Counted from the stretch's first letter, positions 8,554 to 16,771 are shown. The stretch: DNA of 64,000 nucleotides from Deltaproteobacteria bacterium (GCA_015075075.1 JABTVA010000011.1:1-64000); one strand, 5' to 3'. Made by a program: numbers and translations. The notes: generated from the sequence alone by a model not told the origin.

Positions 8554-9813
8554 TCACGGAACAGCGCCCTCGGCAGTCGGCCTTAGGCCGGATTCGACCC
8601 GCCTCTCCCTGAGGACCATTATCAGGTTGTATGCGGCCACAAGCATATTCACGGCCGCAAGGATTATTACGGTGACGATGAGGCTACCCTGAAATACATT
8701 CAAAAGGAGGGCGTGCGCGGCGCCGCCCGCAAGCAGGGAATAGATGAAAGAGCTTTTCCCTCTCGCGAGGTTGTAGCTTACGAGGACGCTTACTATGGCG
8801 AGCGACATCATGGCTATCCCGTAATATTTAAGGAGCGGGGCGGCCTCGGAGAATTTGGCCCCGAAAAGAACCGTAATCGAGAGCTCCGGGAAGACGGCGA
8901 GCACGAGCACCCCGGCAAGCGATATTGCGAAGGTCACGAGGAGCCCCCTGTCGAGCACCTTGCGCATGTCTCTTTTCCGGGCGTGCGAGTCCGTAAGCAT
9001 GGGGAAGAGCGCCATGACGAACGCTGCCGGGAGATAGAGTATGGTCTTCCCGAGCACCGCGACCGCCGAGTAGAGCCCGGCCTCCTCAGGGCTTGCCCAG
9101 TGCTTGACCGTGAGGAGGTCGATATTGAGCATTGCGGTGAAGGCCAGCGAGGATATTAGGACCGGGACGCTGTATGAGGCGATATCGAGCGTCACCCGCT
9201 TCCCCCCGGGCCTCCGGCGGATGATGGAGGCAAGCGGCAGGAAGGTCATGGCGATTACGAAAAGTCCGGGGAGGGCCGCAGCGGCGACCGCGCCGTTAAG
9301 GCCGAAGCCGAGTAAGACGAAGGCGACCCCCATCGCGAGCTTGGATGCCGCGCCGACCCATATGCCGGCCCCGAAATGCCAGAACTTCTGAAGCCCCTGG
9401 AGCATGCCCATGTTGACCGTCATGGCGAAGGAGAGGAGGAGCCCGAAGCCCGTTATGACAATGGGAACCCCGCTATGGAGCTGGAGATAGGCCGCGAGCG
9501 GCCCGGAAGCGGCTGAGAGCAGAAGGAAAACGAGGAGGCCCGCGCCGAGCGTAAAGAGAAGCGAGTTCCTGTACAGGCGCGTAACCCTCGCCCCCTCGCC
9601 AAGGGCGTTGAACGTGGATGCGTACCTTGCGACCACTACCATGACGGTCCCCGCGGGTATTCCGAGTATGGAGGTGATGGAGAGCGCGGCATTGAGCGCG
9701 CCGTAGTCAGTCAGCTCAAGGTTCCTGCTCATGAAGAACTGGAAGAGGTAGTTGCAGAAGTTCCCGGACATGGAGGTTACGAAGAGGACGCTCCCGTTTT
9801 TCAATAAGCTCAT
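8554..9813 (-). CDS. Polysaccharide flippase, Wzx/MATE-like (second copy)
   Basis: A 419-residue polytopic protein clearly related to the flippase at 889-2133: the openings MSLLKNGSVLFVTSMSGNFC and MDALKSGTVLFFATLSGG share the same pattern, as do the following LFQFFMSRNLELTDYGALNA and LGKTILYLPAAFVMALFP segments. It would export lipid-linked oligosaccharides. I chose the ATG at 9813, preceded by AGGGG six bases upstream, over a TTG at 9837. It is the first gene of the minus-strand run 8554-5488, ending 27 bp before the membrane glycosyltransferase. Two flippases in one locus imply two export steps or two glycans. Confidence 0.85.
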   Translation of the reverse strand: MSLLKNGSVLFVTSMSGNFCNYLFQFFMSRNLELTDYGALNAALSITSILGIPAGTVMVVVARYASTFNALGEGARVTRLYRNSLLFTLGAGLLVFLLLSAASGPLAAYLQLHSGVPIVITGFGLLLSFAMTVNMGMLQGLQKFWHFGAGIWVGAASKLAMGVAFVLLGFGLNGAVAAAALPGLFVIAMTFLPLASIIRRRPGGKRVTLDIASYSVPVLISSLAFTAMLNIDLLTVKHWASPEEAGLYSAVAVLGKTILYLPAAFVMALFPMLTDSHARKRDMRKVLDRGLLVTFAISLAGVLVLAVFPELSITVLFGAKFSEAAPLLKYYGIAMMSLAIVSVLVSYNLARGKSSFIYSLLAGGAAHALLLNVFQGSLIVTVIILAAVNMLVAAYNLIMVLRERRVESGLRPTAEGAVP

Positions 9814-9995
9814 CCATAGACCCCTGGCCGTTCTCAATGTACATCGGTATTAATCCGTTCGATGCCGTTAAGGAGTAACTATAATCGGGTTTCAGGGGCT
9901 GTCAACCCGGCTCCGGGCCGGATGGCATGCGCTTCAGGGGCGGATTTCAGGCGTCTTTGATGAAGGGCCGGGCCGCGGCTGCTATAATTGGATTA

Positions 9996-10574
9996 ATGGA
10001 CAAAAACATCGTTTCCTACAGGATAGACGCATCGGACAGGATAGTGGAGGCAAGCGACTCTTGGGACGTCTTCGCGGCGGAGAACAAGGCGCCGCGGCTC
10101 ACGAGAAAGGAGGTCGTCGGCAGGTTTCTCTGGGACTTCATCGAGGGTAGCGACACCCGGCACCTCTTCAGGCTCATGCTCTCGAAGGCAAGGGCCTCCC
10201 TCTCTTCCATGAGGATACCATTCAGGTGCGACTCCCCGGAGGCCAGGCGCTTCATGGAGATGGAGATACGCCCGCGCCCTGACTGCTCGATTGATTTCGT
10301 GTGCGCTACGCTCAAGACCGAGGCCCGCACGCCAGTCGCCTTCATCGACCCGGACGTGGACCGCTCAAACGAGTGGCGGACAATTTGCAGCTGGTGCAAA
10401 AGGATAAAGATGCCCGGCGGCGAATGGGCGGAGCTTGAGGAGGGCATAAGGAGGCTCGACCTTTTCGGCACAAAAAGGCCCCCCAGGATGAGCCACGGCA
10501 TATGCCCTGAAGACCAGGAAATGGCCTACAGGGAGATGGAGTCCGCGGAAAAGGCGAAAAGAAAGGCGGCGTAA
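9996..10574 (+). CDS. PAS-domain protein with C-terminal Cys motif
   Basis: 192 residues. The N-terminal half (VSYRIDASDRIVEASDSWDV, GRFLWDFIEGSDTRHLFRLM) is a PAS fold. The C-terminal ICSWCKRIKMPGGEWAELEE followed by MSHGICPED is the short WCxxI/SHGICP module often found at the ends of bacterial PAS and GAF sensor proteins. No kinase or cyclase domain is attached, so this may be a stand-alone sensor. I chose the ATG at 9996. A TATAAT at 9981-9986 lies only about 10 bp upstream and there is no clear Shine-Dalgarno, so the mRNA could be nearly leaderless. It is divergent from the flippase at 9813. Confidence 0.65.
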   Translation: MDKNIVSYRIDASDRIVEASDSWDVFAAENKAPRLTRKEVVGRFLWDFIEGSDTRHLFRLMLSKARASLSSMRIPFRCDSPEARRFMEMEIRPRPDCSIDFVCATLKTEARTPVAFIDPDVDRSNEWRTICSWCKRIKMPGGEWAELEEGIRRLDLFGTKRPPRMSHGICPEDQEMAYREMESAEKAKRKAA

Positions 10575-10586
10575 GCCCGCCCCTTG

Positions 10587-10835
10587 TCAGTGGAGCCTTT
10601 CCTGGTGCTCCTTTATTATGTCCAGGAGCTCGTCGCTTTCAGGATACGCAAGGTCGAAGTCCCTCACGAAATCGGCCACCACTTCAAGCTCGTCGGGATC
10701 TATCGTTTCGTCATGCGTTATAGCGTTTAATAGGTTCTCAAGCACGCTTTCGACTTCGTCCGGATGGTCGATATCTTCAAGGCGGTCCTTGTACTCCGTA
10801 AGCGCGTCGAAGAGCTCCACATTGTCTTCGTTCAT
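10587..10835 (-). CDS. Small acidic protein, function unknown
   Basis: 82 residues, very rich in Asp and Glu (VELFDALTEYKDRLEDIDHP, DLAYPESDELLDIIKEHQER), predicted to be all-helical and soluble. The ATG at 10835 is preceded by GGGGTGGGG, a good ribosome site. It converges on the PAS gene with a 12-bp gap. I do not recognise the family. Composition, start signal and lack of overlap argue for a real gene. Confidence 0.6.
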   Translation of the reverse strand: MNEDNVELFDALTEYKDRLEDIDHPDEVESVLENLLNAITHDETIDPDELEVVADFVRDFDLAYPESDELLDIIKEHQERLH

Positions 10836-11827
10836 TTACCCCACCCCTGGTTATTTTTTTTACTCCTGCCCCGGGCGCACCCCCCAAGGCATCTTATCGA
10901 GACAGCGGATTCACCCCTGATTTCCTTAAGTTCTTTCAAAGGCCATGTGCGTCCAGACGCCTGGCGTCGGCTAACAGCTTGCTAAATCCCCAACTTCATT
11001 CAGGCTGCTCAAAAAGCTCACGCGCCCGCGATACGCTGAGCCCGAAAATATGAACGAGGGCGCAATTTCCGCACCGGACGCCACCCTGAAGATCGATTCC
11101 AGCAGATCACTTCCTGCTCGTCATCAGTTAACATATTACTGCTGTCACCGCGTGTATCCCTATATTTACAGCCCGCCAATACCGGATAGAACATACACGG
11201 TGCCGGCGTTGATATCTACATATACAGGCTCGACCTGGTTTGACAGGATAGGTCCATGAACCGGGCATTACCTTGTCGTCTGAACGAACCGAGGTCTCCG
11301 ACCCCGAGGCAATAACCTCAGCTACCGCTTCTTGGACTCATAGTCAGATATGGAAACGCCAGGTCCACCGGACGATACCGGCGAGGGTAAGGTCGTCCGA
11401 TGAGGTCCGCACCTTTCAGGTGCGATCCGTCAGCTTATGATGTCCATGGAGATGGAGATGTCCGTCGATACCGTCGAGTCCAGGCGCTCCATACCGAGAG
11501 AGGTCTGTCGTCTCCCTTGACCCCTGCGGTTGACCGTCTACCGACCCCCGCAGATACATTATGCCGGATTAGTCTGACGGCGATTGGTCGAGACCGAGGA
11601 GGCCGTAAAGAGGTTCGGATCTTCGGGGCGGAAGCCCGTCTGACTCCACGGCATATATGCCCTGGCCGCCACGTCCTCATGATGAGGAGATCGGTTATCG
11701 TGCGAAGGACGGCCCTACGACGGCCATGATCTAAAACGCCGGATCCAGCCCGTTAGCGCGTTATTTTCCTACGTCAGCGTCCGAGGGCTCTATGCGTTTG
11801 CCGCTGTTTGTTCCCGAGAAGATTAAT
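10836..11827. other. 1-kb stretch without an intact gene
   Basis: No intact coding frame or recognisable RNA. Minus-strand frames contain short protein-like pieces such as VYVDINAGTVYVLSGIGGL (around 11166-11222) and a stretch near 11365-11420, separated by stops. This suggests a decayed or indel-scrambled gene. The plus-strand frame at 11400-11729 is Arg-rich and unconvincing. A short match to the second hairpin repeat (GGCTGCTCAAAAAGCTC) lies near 11002. Confidence 0.45.
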
Positions 11828-11952
11828 AGCAACCCTGTACCAGAGATTCCCCGCAATCAAGGTCAGAATGTGCTGGATATTGGCGTTAATACGTGAAGAT
11901 TTTATCCGGCCCGACAAAATATCCGGGAAAAGATCAATTTGTGTGGTTGCCT
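11828..11952 (+). repeat. Dispersed TIR element, degenerate full copy
   Basis: Left end AGCAACCCTGTACCAGAG and right end GAAAAGATCAATTTGTGTGG then TTGCCT match the termini of the better copies, with CCCCGCAATCAAGG and TTATCCGGCCCGACAAA inside. It ends four bases before the tRNA gene, the most diverged complete copy here. Confidence 0.65.
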
Positions 11953-11955
11953 TAA

Positions 11956-12031
11956 CCGGGCGTGGTCACCTGATAGAGCAATCGCGTTCGGGACGCGGGG
12001 GCCGGAGGTTCGAATCCTCTCGCCCCGACCA
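11956..12031 (+). tRNA. tRNA-Pro (CGG)
   Basis: The anticodon arm is TCGCG-TTCGGGA-CGCGG with anticodon CGG (11989-11991). The T arm is GGAGG-TTCGAAT-CCTCT. The 3' acceptor strand CGCCCCG is followed by discriminator A and an encoded CCA (12029-12031). The C1-G72 pair and A73 fit bacterial tRNA-Pro. There is one C-C mismatch at acceptor pair 2. The D stem reads G-TC against GAGC, which would pair perfectly (GCTC/GAGC) if one C were restored, so one base has probably been lost from the consensus. A strong terminator follows. Confidence 0.8.
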
Positions 12032-12072
12032 TCATCAAGGGACCAGCCGGAAACGGCTGGTCCTTTTTTTTG
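11987..12072. repeat. Left direct repeat of island (attL-like, tRNA 3' half)
   Basis: From the anticodon loop through CCA and the terminator, this stretch is repeated imperfectly at 14672-14751. The two copies bracket the AT-rich three-gene cassette, the usual signature of tRNA-targeted site-specific integration. The left copy keeps the tRNA functional. Confidence 0.75.
12040..12071 (+). terminator. Rho-independent terminator of tRNA-Pro
   Basis: GGACCAGCCG (12040-12049), loop GAAA, CGGCTGGTCC (12054-12063), followed by a run of eight T. Confidence 0.9.
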
Positions 12073-12111
12073 TGGTGGGCGGTGCCCCCTACTAAACTTT
12101 TTATAAAGAGT

Positions 12112-12141
12112 TTGAACCAACAATATATTGTATGTTATAAG
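12112..12141 (+). promoter_or_regulatory. Predicted promoter of MBL cassette with internal palindrome
   Basis: TTGAAC at 12112-12117 and TATAAG at 12136-12141 are spaced by 18 bp (17 bp if TTATAA is used). The perfect 12-bp palindrome ACAATATATTGT (12120-12131) lies in the spacer, a position where a bound repressor would block RNA polymerase. Transcription would start about 30 bp before the ribosome site. Confidence 0.5.
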
Positions 12142-12181
12142 ATTTCAACTACCTATATACAGTGGCCTTGAAGGAGGGACT

Positions 12182-12946
12182 ATGGTTTTGCACAACTTAG
12201 ATGTCGGTTGCGGAGACGCCAGCATAATAATAAGTGGCGCCTCGACCTTTCTAATTGATTGTCATAAAATTGAAGATCATCAGAATTTATTACCAAAACA
12301 TAAATTTTTGCGAGGTGTTTTCATAACGCACCAGCATAGAGACCATTTCTCTGGCCTACATTTTCTAAAGGACAATGACTATCGAATCGAAAACCTAATC
12401 TTTAGTCCTTATAAACGAAGGCATGCTGATAGCAGTGTAGAATATGATGAATGGATAGAATTCGAATCACTGAAAAAGCACTTCCAAAATAGAGGGACCA
12501 CCATTCACCAGCCCTATCGTCAGGAGAATCTAAGTCTCGCTTGGTGGCCAATTAATAATATTGAGTTCAGAGTGGTAGGACCTAATTCCAGAATTGCCAA
12601 TGAGGAAACAAGAGAATTACATGATGCATGCCTTGTTGTGCATGTCCGCATGGGAGGAAGAAAAATTCTTTTTACTGGTGACGCATCTGATAAAAGCCTT
12701 GAATTTATATCAAATAATACATCGAATTTTTGTGATGATATTTTGCATGCAAGCCATCATGGCAGCATAAATGGAGCGTTCGCACCCTTTATCAAAGCTT
12801 GCAATGCACAATATACAGTTATTTCGACAAAAGAAGGAGTTTATGAGAATGTTCCGCACCCTGATGCTTTAATTGAATACCAAAAGCATACTAGTCAAAA
12901 AGTATATCGGACTGATCGTGACGGCGCACTCAAATGGAGTTTTTAA
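12182..12946 (+). CDS. Stand-alone ComEC-type MBL-fold hydrolase
   Basis: 254 residues. MVLHNLDVGCGDASIIISG is the first strand pair of the ComEC/Rec2 metallo-beta-lactamase subfamily. THQHRDHFSG (H50, H52, D54, H55) is the HxHxDH metal site, KILFTGDASD supplies D167, and LHASHHGSINGAF (H192, H193) is the conserved SHHGS block. The C-terminus ends in YRTDRDGALKW as in ComEC. No signal peptide and no channel domain are present, so it acts alone, probably in the cytosol, perhaps on nucleic acid or nucleotides. AAGGAGGG at 12171-12178 sets the ATG at 12182; a TTG at 12128 would lack a site. AT-rich, unlike its surroundings. It abuts the next gene with no gap. Confidence 0.85.
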   Translation: MVLHNLDVGCGDASIIISGASTFLIDCHKIEDHQNLLPKHKFLRGVFITHQHRDHFSGLHFLKDNDYRIENLIFSPYKRRHADSSVEYDEWIEFESLKKHFQNRGTTIHQPYRQENLSLAWWPINNIEFRVVGPNSRIANEETRELHDACLVVHVRMGGRKILFTGDASDKSLEFISNNTSNFCDDILHASHHGSINGAFAPFIKACNAQYTVISTKEGVYENVPHPDALIEYQKHTSQKVYRTDRDGALKWSF

Positions 12947-13552
12947 ATGGAAATAAGTGAAAAGGAAAAAGAAGCGCTGAAATTTCTTAGCAGTGATTTT
13001 AATCAATGTTTCCAGCAAATGCGTCATTATGATTCTCAAATAACACTGATTTTGAAATTTATGTTTACAGCTTACACAGCATTAATAGGAATAGCATTAG
13101 GATTATACCAATTCGGCCTTAAGGAACAGAAAGATTTCTCAACACCTGCTTCTTTTGCGCTCACAATCGGATTGATCATTGGATTATTTATGTTTTCTTT
13201 AACCGTGCGCAATAGAGTCTACTTTGTCCAAGTTGCAAGATATATAAATGAACAACGAGGATTTTTTCTCAAATTCTCTCCAATAGGTTTCGGAAATTTT
13301 TCAAAAATGTATACCAATCTGCAACAACCACCTTATTTCAATTGGAGAAGCTCACACACTTGGCTATATGGGATTATAGCAACATTAAATTCGACACTGC
13401 TAATTGTGCTTTTATATATACTTGAATATGATTGGATAATTTTAGCATTTTGTTCAAGCCTTCTGGTTTTAATTCAGATGAGCTGTGGAATTTTATATTT
13501 GAGATCTAGAGAGAGCAAATCAGCTTCTAAGGCAGTTTTTGGAAGAGAATAA
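12947..13552 (+). CDS. Four-helix membrane protein of MBL cassette
   Basis: 201 residues of no family I can name. An N-terminal amphipathic/coiled region (SEKEKEALKFLSSDFNQCFQ, residues 4-23) precedes helix 1 (about 33-54), helix 2 (68-87), a roughly 50-residue loop with several Tyr/Phe, helix 3 (138-159) and helix 4 (162-184), then a basic tail. The two-hairpin layout with a long middle loop recalls SLATT-type membrane effectors of prokaryotic conflict systems, but no motif proves this. Its ATG follows the previous stop directly and its TAA touches the next ATG, so the three genes must be translated together. Confidence 0.75.
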   Translation: MEISEKEKEALKFLSSDFNQCFQQMRHYDSQITLILKFMFTAYTALIGIALGLYQFGLKEQKDFSTPASFALTIGLIIGLFMFSLTVRNRVYFVQVARYINEQRGFFLKFSPIGFGNFSKMYTNLQQPPYFNWRSSHTWLYGIIATLNSTLLIVLLYILEYDWIILAFCSSLLVLIQMSCGILYLRSRESKSASKAVFGRE

Positions 13553-14485
13553 ATGAGCGAGTTAAATTTTTTATTTCTTAATGTAGGACATGGTGATTGT
13601 TCATTTATCATATTTCCAAATGATGCTAGACTGATGATAGATTGCGGCGGCAATGATTGCTGGCCATCACTGCTATTAACACATTTAGGATTTACAAAGA
13701 AGCGAAATCCAATACCTGGCAATAGATATGCTTTGGATAAATTAATAATAAGCCATCCACATGGGGATCACATTACTGATTTAAAAAATATTTATGAAAA
13801 AATTGGTTTTCGTACGCTTTTAGGTGGTTGCAGTGAATTTATTGACAGACTTTCCGCAGATCAGGTAGATTTTAAAAAGCGAGGAAGGGATTCTGCAGAG
13901 TTTTTTTTCAGTTTATCTAAGGAAAAATATATTTATACTTACAATAAAACCCTTGATAGACTGACTCAAGGTGACGAATTCATAGTAAAAAGCACGAGAT
14001 TTATCCAATACGAAAACGGGATGGATCTAAACGAATTAAGTTATTTTGTCTCTCTAGAATATGGTGGGCATAAAATATTATTCACCGGAGACATAACATC
14101 AGCAGGTATCAATAAAATTCTAAAATCACCTAATGCACAGAAATTTGAAAAATTTGTTCGCGGAACCACTATTTTAAAAATTCCGCACCATGGCAGAGAG
14201 AACGGATGTTCTCTAGAATTATTCAGGAGTATCGGAAGAAAGCCTTTAATAGGTCTGGTATCTGATGAGGTTTTAAACGATAGAAATGAAGGCACTTCTA
14301 GCATAGGATGGTATTCAGACAAAATACAAGATCAAGCAGTAGAAATTAACGGTTCTTTTGAGAATAGAAAAGTATTAACTACTAGGTCCGATAAAAACAT
14401 TTTGATTAAAATTAAATCAGATGGAAAATTACAAATTTTTACAAATGTATTTAGTGAATTAGAACGCCAAAGAAGTAAAATGTAA
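13553..14485 (+). CDS. Second stand-alone MBL-fold hydrolase
   Basis: 310 residues. NFLFLNVGHGDCSFIIF opens a ComEC-like MBL fold. LIISHPHGDHITDL (H68, H70, D72, H73) is the metal site, GGHKILFTGDITS gives D180, and ILKIPHHGRENGCS (H212, H213) is the second histidine pair. It is only distantly similar to the first hydrolase and carries an extra region (residues 81-160, Lys-rich) between metal motifs and a longer C-terminus, so the pair is not a recent duplication. It begins immediately after the membrane-protein stop. Possible roles are a nuclease, phosphodiesterase or nucleotide hydrolase; the substrate is unknown. Low G+C and AT-ending codons mark transfer. Confidence 0.85.
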   Translation: MSELNFLFLNVGHGDCSFIIFPNDARLMIDCGGNDCWPSLLLTHLGFTKKRNPIPGNRYALDKLIISHPHGDHITDLKNIYEKIGFRTLLGGCSEFIDRLSADQVDFKKRGRDSAEFFFSLSKEKYIYTYNKTLDRLTQGDEFIVKSTRFIQYENGMDLNELSYFVSLEYGGHKILFTGDITSAGINKILKSPNAQKFEKFVRGTTILKIPHHGRENGCSLELFRSIGRKPLIGLVSDEVLNDRNEGTSSIGWYSDKIQDQAVEINGSFENRKVLTTRSDKNILIKIKSDGKLQIFTNVFSELERQRSKM

Positions 14486-14493
14486 AAGCGTGT

Positions 14494-14514
14494 CCCCGCG
14501 TATGCAACGCGGGG
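14494..14514 (+). terminator. Hairpin after MBL cassette
   Basis: CCCCGCG (14494-14500), loop TATGCAA, CGCGGGG (14508-14514), 8 bases after the last stop. There is no T-run, so termination is uncertain. Confidence 0.4.
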
Positions 14515-14671
14515 CGCGGCTATGCTAAAATTGTGCTAATTTCCTTCCAAACAGGCAAAAAATCACAAAACAGACAATTTCTTTAGAAGCTTTTAACCTC
14601 TTGATTGATAAGACAAAACTGGAAACTCAGCCACGCATCAAGGAGGGGTTATGTTTTAGTGTCTTTTGTCT

Positions 14672-14751
14672 TTCGGGACGCGGGGGCTGGAGGTTCGAAC
14701 TCTCCTCGCCCGATTCATCATCAAGGACCAGCCGGAAACGCTGTCCTTTTG
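14672..14751. repeat. Right direct repeat of island (attR-like)
   Basis: TTCGGGACGCGGGGGCTGG, AGGTTCGAAC and ACCAGCCGGAAACG correspond in order to the tRNA-Pro anticodon loop, T arm and terminator at 11987-12072, with several substitutions and indels. It does not encode a complete tRNA. Confidence 0.7.
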
Positions 14752-15219
14752 TTTATCAGCTTATGGCACAGCCCATCCTGATCACGCCCACCCCGAAAGA
14801 AAGCCGCAACCGAACTAGGCTCGCGTCATCGCCCTTTGGGCCGAAGTCCCTTCCGATGATGATAAAGACCGCAATTCTATGACTACCCGAAGGCCGCCCT
14901 TGGCACAAGGAGGACTATTGTCACGCCCAGTCCCCTGAGCCAGGATTGAAGGCCGTATCAGAGTCACGGCGTTAATGAGCAATACACCCAAAGATGCCTT
15001 TATCCGGCCCACCGCCCATAAATGCCAAAGCTGAATTCTGTCGCTCGCGCCTCCTGATTGGGAGAGCTGGAAGGCGAAGAGTTCACCCTCCTTTTCATCC
15101 TCCCGCCTGATTAAAGCTGGGAGGGAGGTTCGAATTGCGGCGCGCCCTTAACGCGGCCCGGCCCTCCGGTTTTTCTACATTTTCTCATCTGAGCCGCTAC
15201 CGGGTGCCCGATCCTATCT
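14752..15219. other. Stretch to the right of the island without a gene
   Basis: G+C returns to the chromosomal level. I see no intact frame, terminator or RNA in either strand. Short open frames on both strands lack ribosome sites and family features. Confidence 0.4.
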
Positions 15220-15806
15220 ACGGCGCGCCAGCGTTCAAGCGCCCGTCGTATTTTCTCCCAGCGCCTGGGCGCCTGGCTGGGCCTTTGTCCATCTCCCAGC
15301 CGTAAACCTTCCAGCTTCTCGCGGACGAGAAAAAGACAGGTCTCGCCTCTGGTACGCTCCTTGGAGATAGCGGGGTCAAGGCCCTACAACTGCCGTGGTT
15401 CCATGCCGCTTCGTTGCTGGCGCTGAAGGCGAAGTTGAGCATAACGTCTACGACGATATCGAGCCTGGCATGATCACTGAGGCCGCTGCCAACGGCCCCT
15501 CATGCCCTCTGCCTGGCGCTCACTATCGATGTACCTCGCCTGCTTATGAGCTTTGCTGCGATAGTGTCAGATTCCACCTCGTGAATCATATCAAGACTTA
15601 CGCCTTGACTGCCCTTGTCGCGCCTAGAGGCGCAGTTCCAGGTGGTGTCGAGGTCGTTCTCAAAAAAGGCTTTCAAGTAGTTTTCCGCAGCCTTTTCCGG
15701 CGTAGACCCGCATGAGCGCGTGCACCCCGAGGCCGCGATTAGAAAGGCGGCAAGGAACGGTGTGCTACATGACGGAAACAGTCTTCAAAGCCCGTCTTAA
15801 ACTCAT
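15220..15806 (-). pseudogene. Frame-broken lipoprotein
   Basis: The ATG at 15806 overlaps the corrected stop of the preceding lipoprotein (TTATGA). It reads MSLRRALKTVSVM, then after a frame change TPFLAAFLIAASGCTRSC, a signal peptide with lipobox, and then PEKAAENYLKAFFENDLDTT, typical of small NTF2/DUF4878-like lipoproteins. Further pieces (MIHEVESDTIAAKLISRR, LDIVVDVMLNFAFSA, WKVYGWEMD) follow in different frames down to about 15220. At least three indels are needed. It could be a true pseudogene or heavy consensus error. The neighbouring lipoprotein on the same strand makes a two-gene operon likely. Confidence 0.5.
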
Positions 15807-15854
15807 AAGACTCCCTCTTCAGACCTGTACTGCTTAAGCCCAGGCACCTCAAGC

Positions 15855-16568
15855 TTAACGAGCCCACCCGGAGCCCTTGAGAAATCCATCGCACCTGTGG
15901 TTAGCTGGAAACGTTGATGGAGAACGAGCCTTCGGCTTGGTACCTGCCACCGGATATTCTTTTACCGAGCTGGCTCCACTGAATGATTCAATATGGCCGT
16001 CCTCCTCAAGCTCGGCCCGCACGAACCCCTCGCACTCCTCTCTTGCCGTGTATCTTATGGCCTCGGGACTCCCGGGCTCGACAACGCGCTTGAATGTCAT
16101 GGATACCTCGGCCTTGTCTACAGGCTCGTAGAGCTCGTAATGCCGCTCGTCGGGCTCGAACTCAGAAGCGGCCTCGACGACGAATCCGTAGGCGCAGGCG
16201 TAGTCCGAGGCGAAGAGCACCGTGCCTTCCGCCTCGGCGCTGCCCGCGCTATCGAACTCGACGTACATTGGCAGGCTCTTTATGAGGTCGCAGCCGTCGA
16301 CCAGCGGCGGATGGACCGTGGAAATGCGCGCAGCGCCGCCCGGAGGGCCGTTTATCCTGAGCCTTATCGGGAACTGCATGCCCTCCGGCTGCTTTATATC
16401 GCCTTCGAGCCGGGCGGGGCCGGCAAGGTAAATCGAGAGCCCGTCGCTTCCGTAGCCGTTCGAAGTCTGGCTGCCTACAGCTTTCGGGGTATTGTCGCAT
16501 CCCGTTAGAATGATGAGCAGAAAAAAGATAAGCGCGCTGCCGGCGGCTCTGTAGAATCTTTCAGGCAA
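15855..16568 (-). CDS. Lipoprotein, function unknown
   Basis: 237 residues as read. ALIFFLLIILTGCDNTPKAV is a signal peptide with a lipobox ending at Cys24, so the protein should be lipid-anchored. Following are SDGLSIYLAGPARLEGDIKQ and a beta-rich body with RLRINGPPGGAARISTVHPP, resembling an Ig-like or beta-sandwich periplasmic domain. The last residues (DGFLKGSGWAR) look shifted: another frame continues LVKLEVPGLKQYRSEEGVL to a stop at 15803, which would overlap the next lipoprotein start. I do not recognise a family. Confidence 0.7.
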   Translation of the reverse strand: MPERFYRAAGSALIFFLLIILTGCDNTPKAVGSQTSNGYGSDGLSIYLAGPARLEGDIKQPEGMQFPIRLRINGPPGGAARISTVHPPLVDGCDLIKSLPMYVEFDSAGSAEAEGTVLFASDYACAYGFVVEAASEFEPDERHYELYEPVDKAEVSMTFKRVVEPGSPEAIRYTAREECEGFVRAELEEDGHIESFSGASSVKEYPVAGTKPKARSPSTFPANHRCDGFLKGSGWAR

Positions 16569-16727
16569 GAGAGGCCTCCATAAGGTCTGTATTCCTTAAT
16601 TAATCGGAACATTCCGGAAAATCTTTAAGTAAATCAGGCCTTAAGGAAGGTCAAGGTGAGGCGATTCGGGTCGACCGGAAATGGACGCGGCACGCGGGTG
16701 ATGCGGACATTATATCCGATTTAGCCC

Positions 16728-16771
16728 AAAAAAACTTTAGGGGCGGCGACTCGAGGTCGCCGCCCCTAAAG
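16728..16771 (-). terminator. Rho-independent terminator
   Basis: A long stem (16735-16750 with 16755-16770, loop TCGA) is followed on the minus strand by seven T. It is placed to end transcription of the sigma-factor gene. Confidence 0.8.

Noticed and set aside
11400..11729. 109-codon plus-strand frame near the tRNA
   Set aside because: Arg/Pro-rich with no ribosome site; protein-like pieces are on the other strand.
12128..12181. TTG start 18 codons upstream of the first MBL hydrolase
   Set aside because: It overlaps the predicted promoter; the ATG at 12182 has a strong ribosome site and matches the ComEC-type N-terminus.
12182..14485. The MBL genes as fragments of a broken comEC
   Set aside because: Each has a full set of metal motifs, its own start, and no adjoining channel or OB domain; the two are too divergent to be halves of one gene.
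14485..14671. Integrase gene for the island
   Set aside because: Only 190 bp remain to the right repeat; no recombinase motif in any frame.
14680..14751. Second tRNA-Pro gene
   Set aside because: Only the 3' half is present and the acceptor strand is damaged; it is the right attachment repeat.
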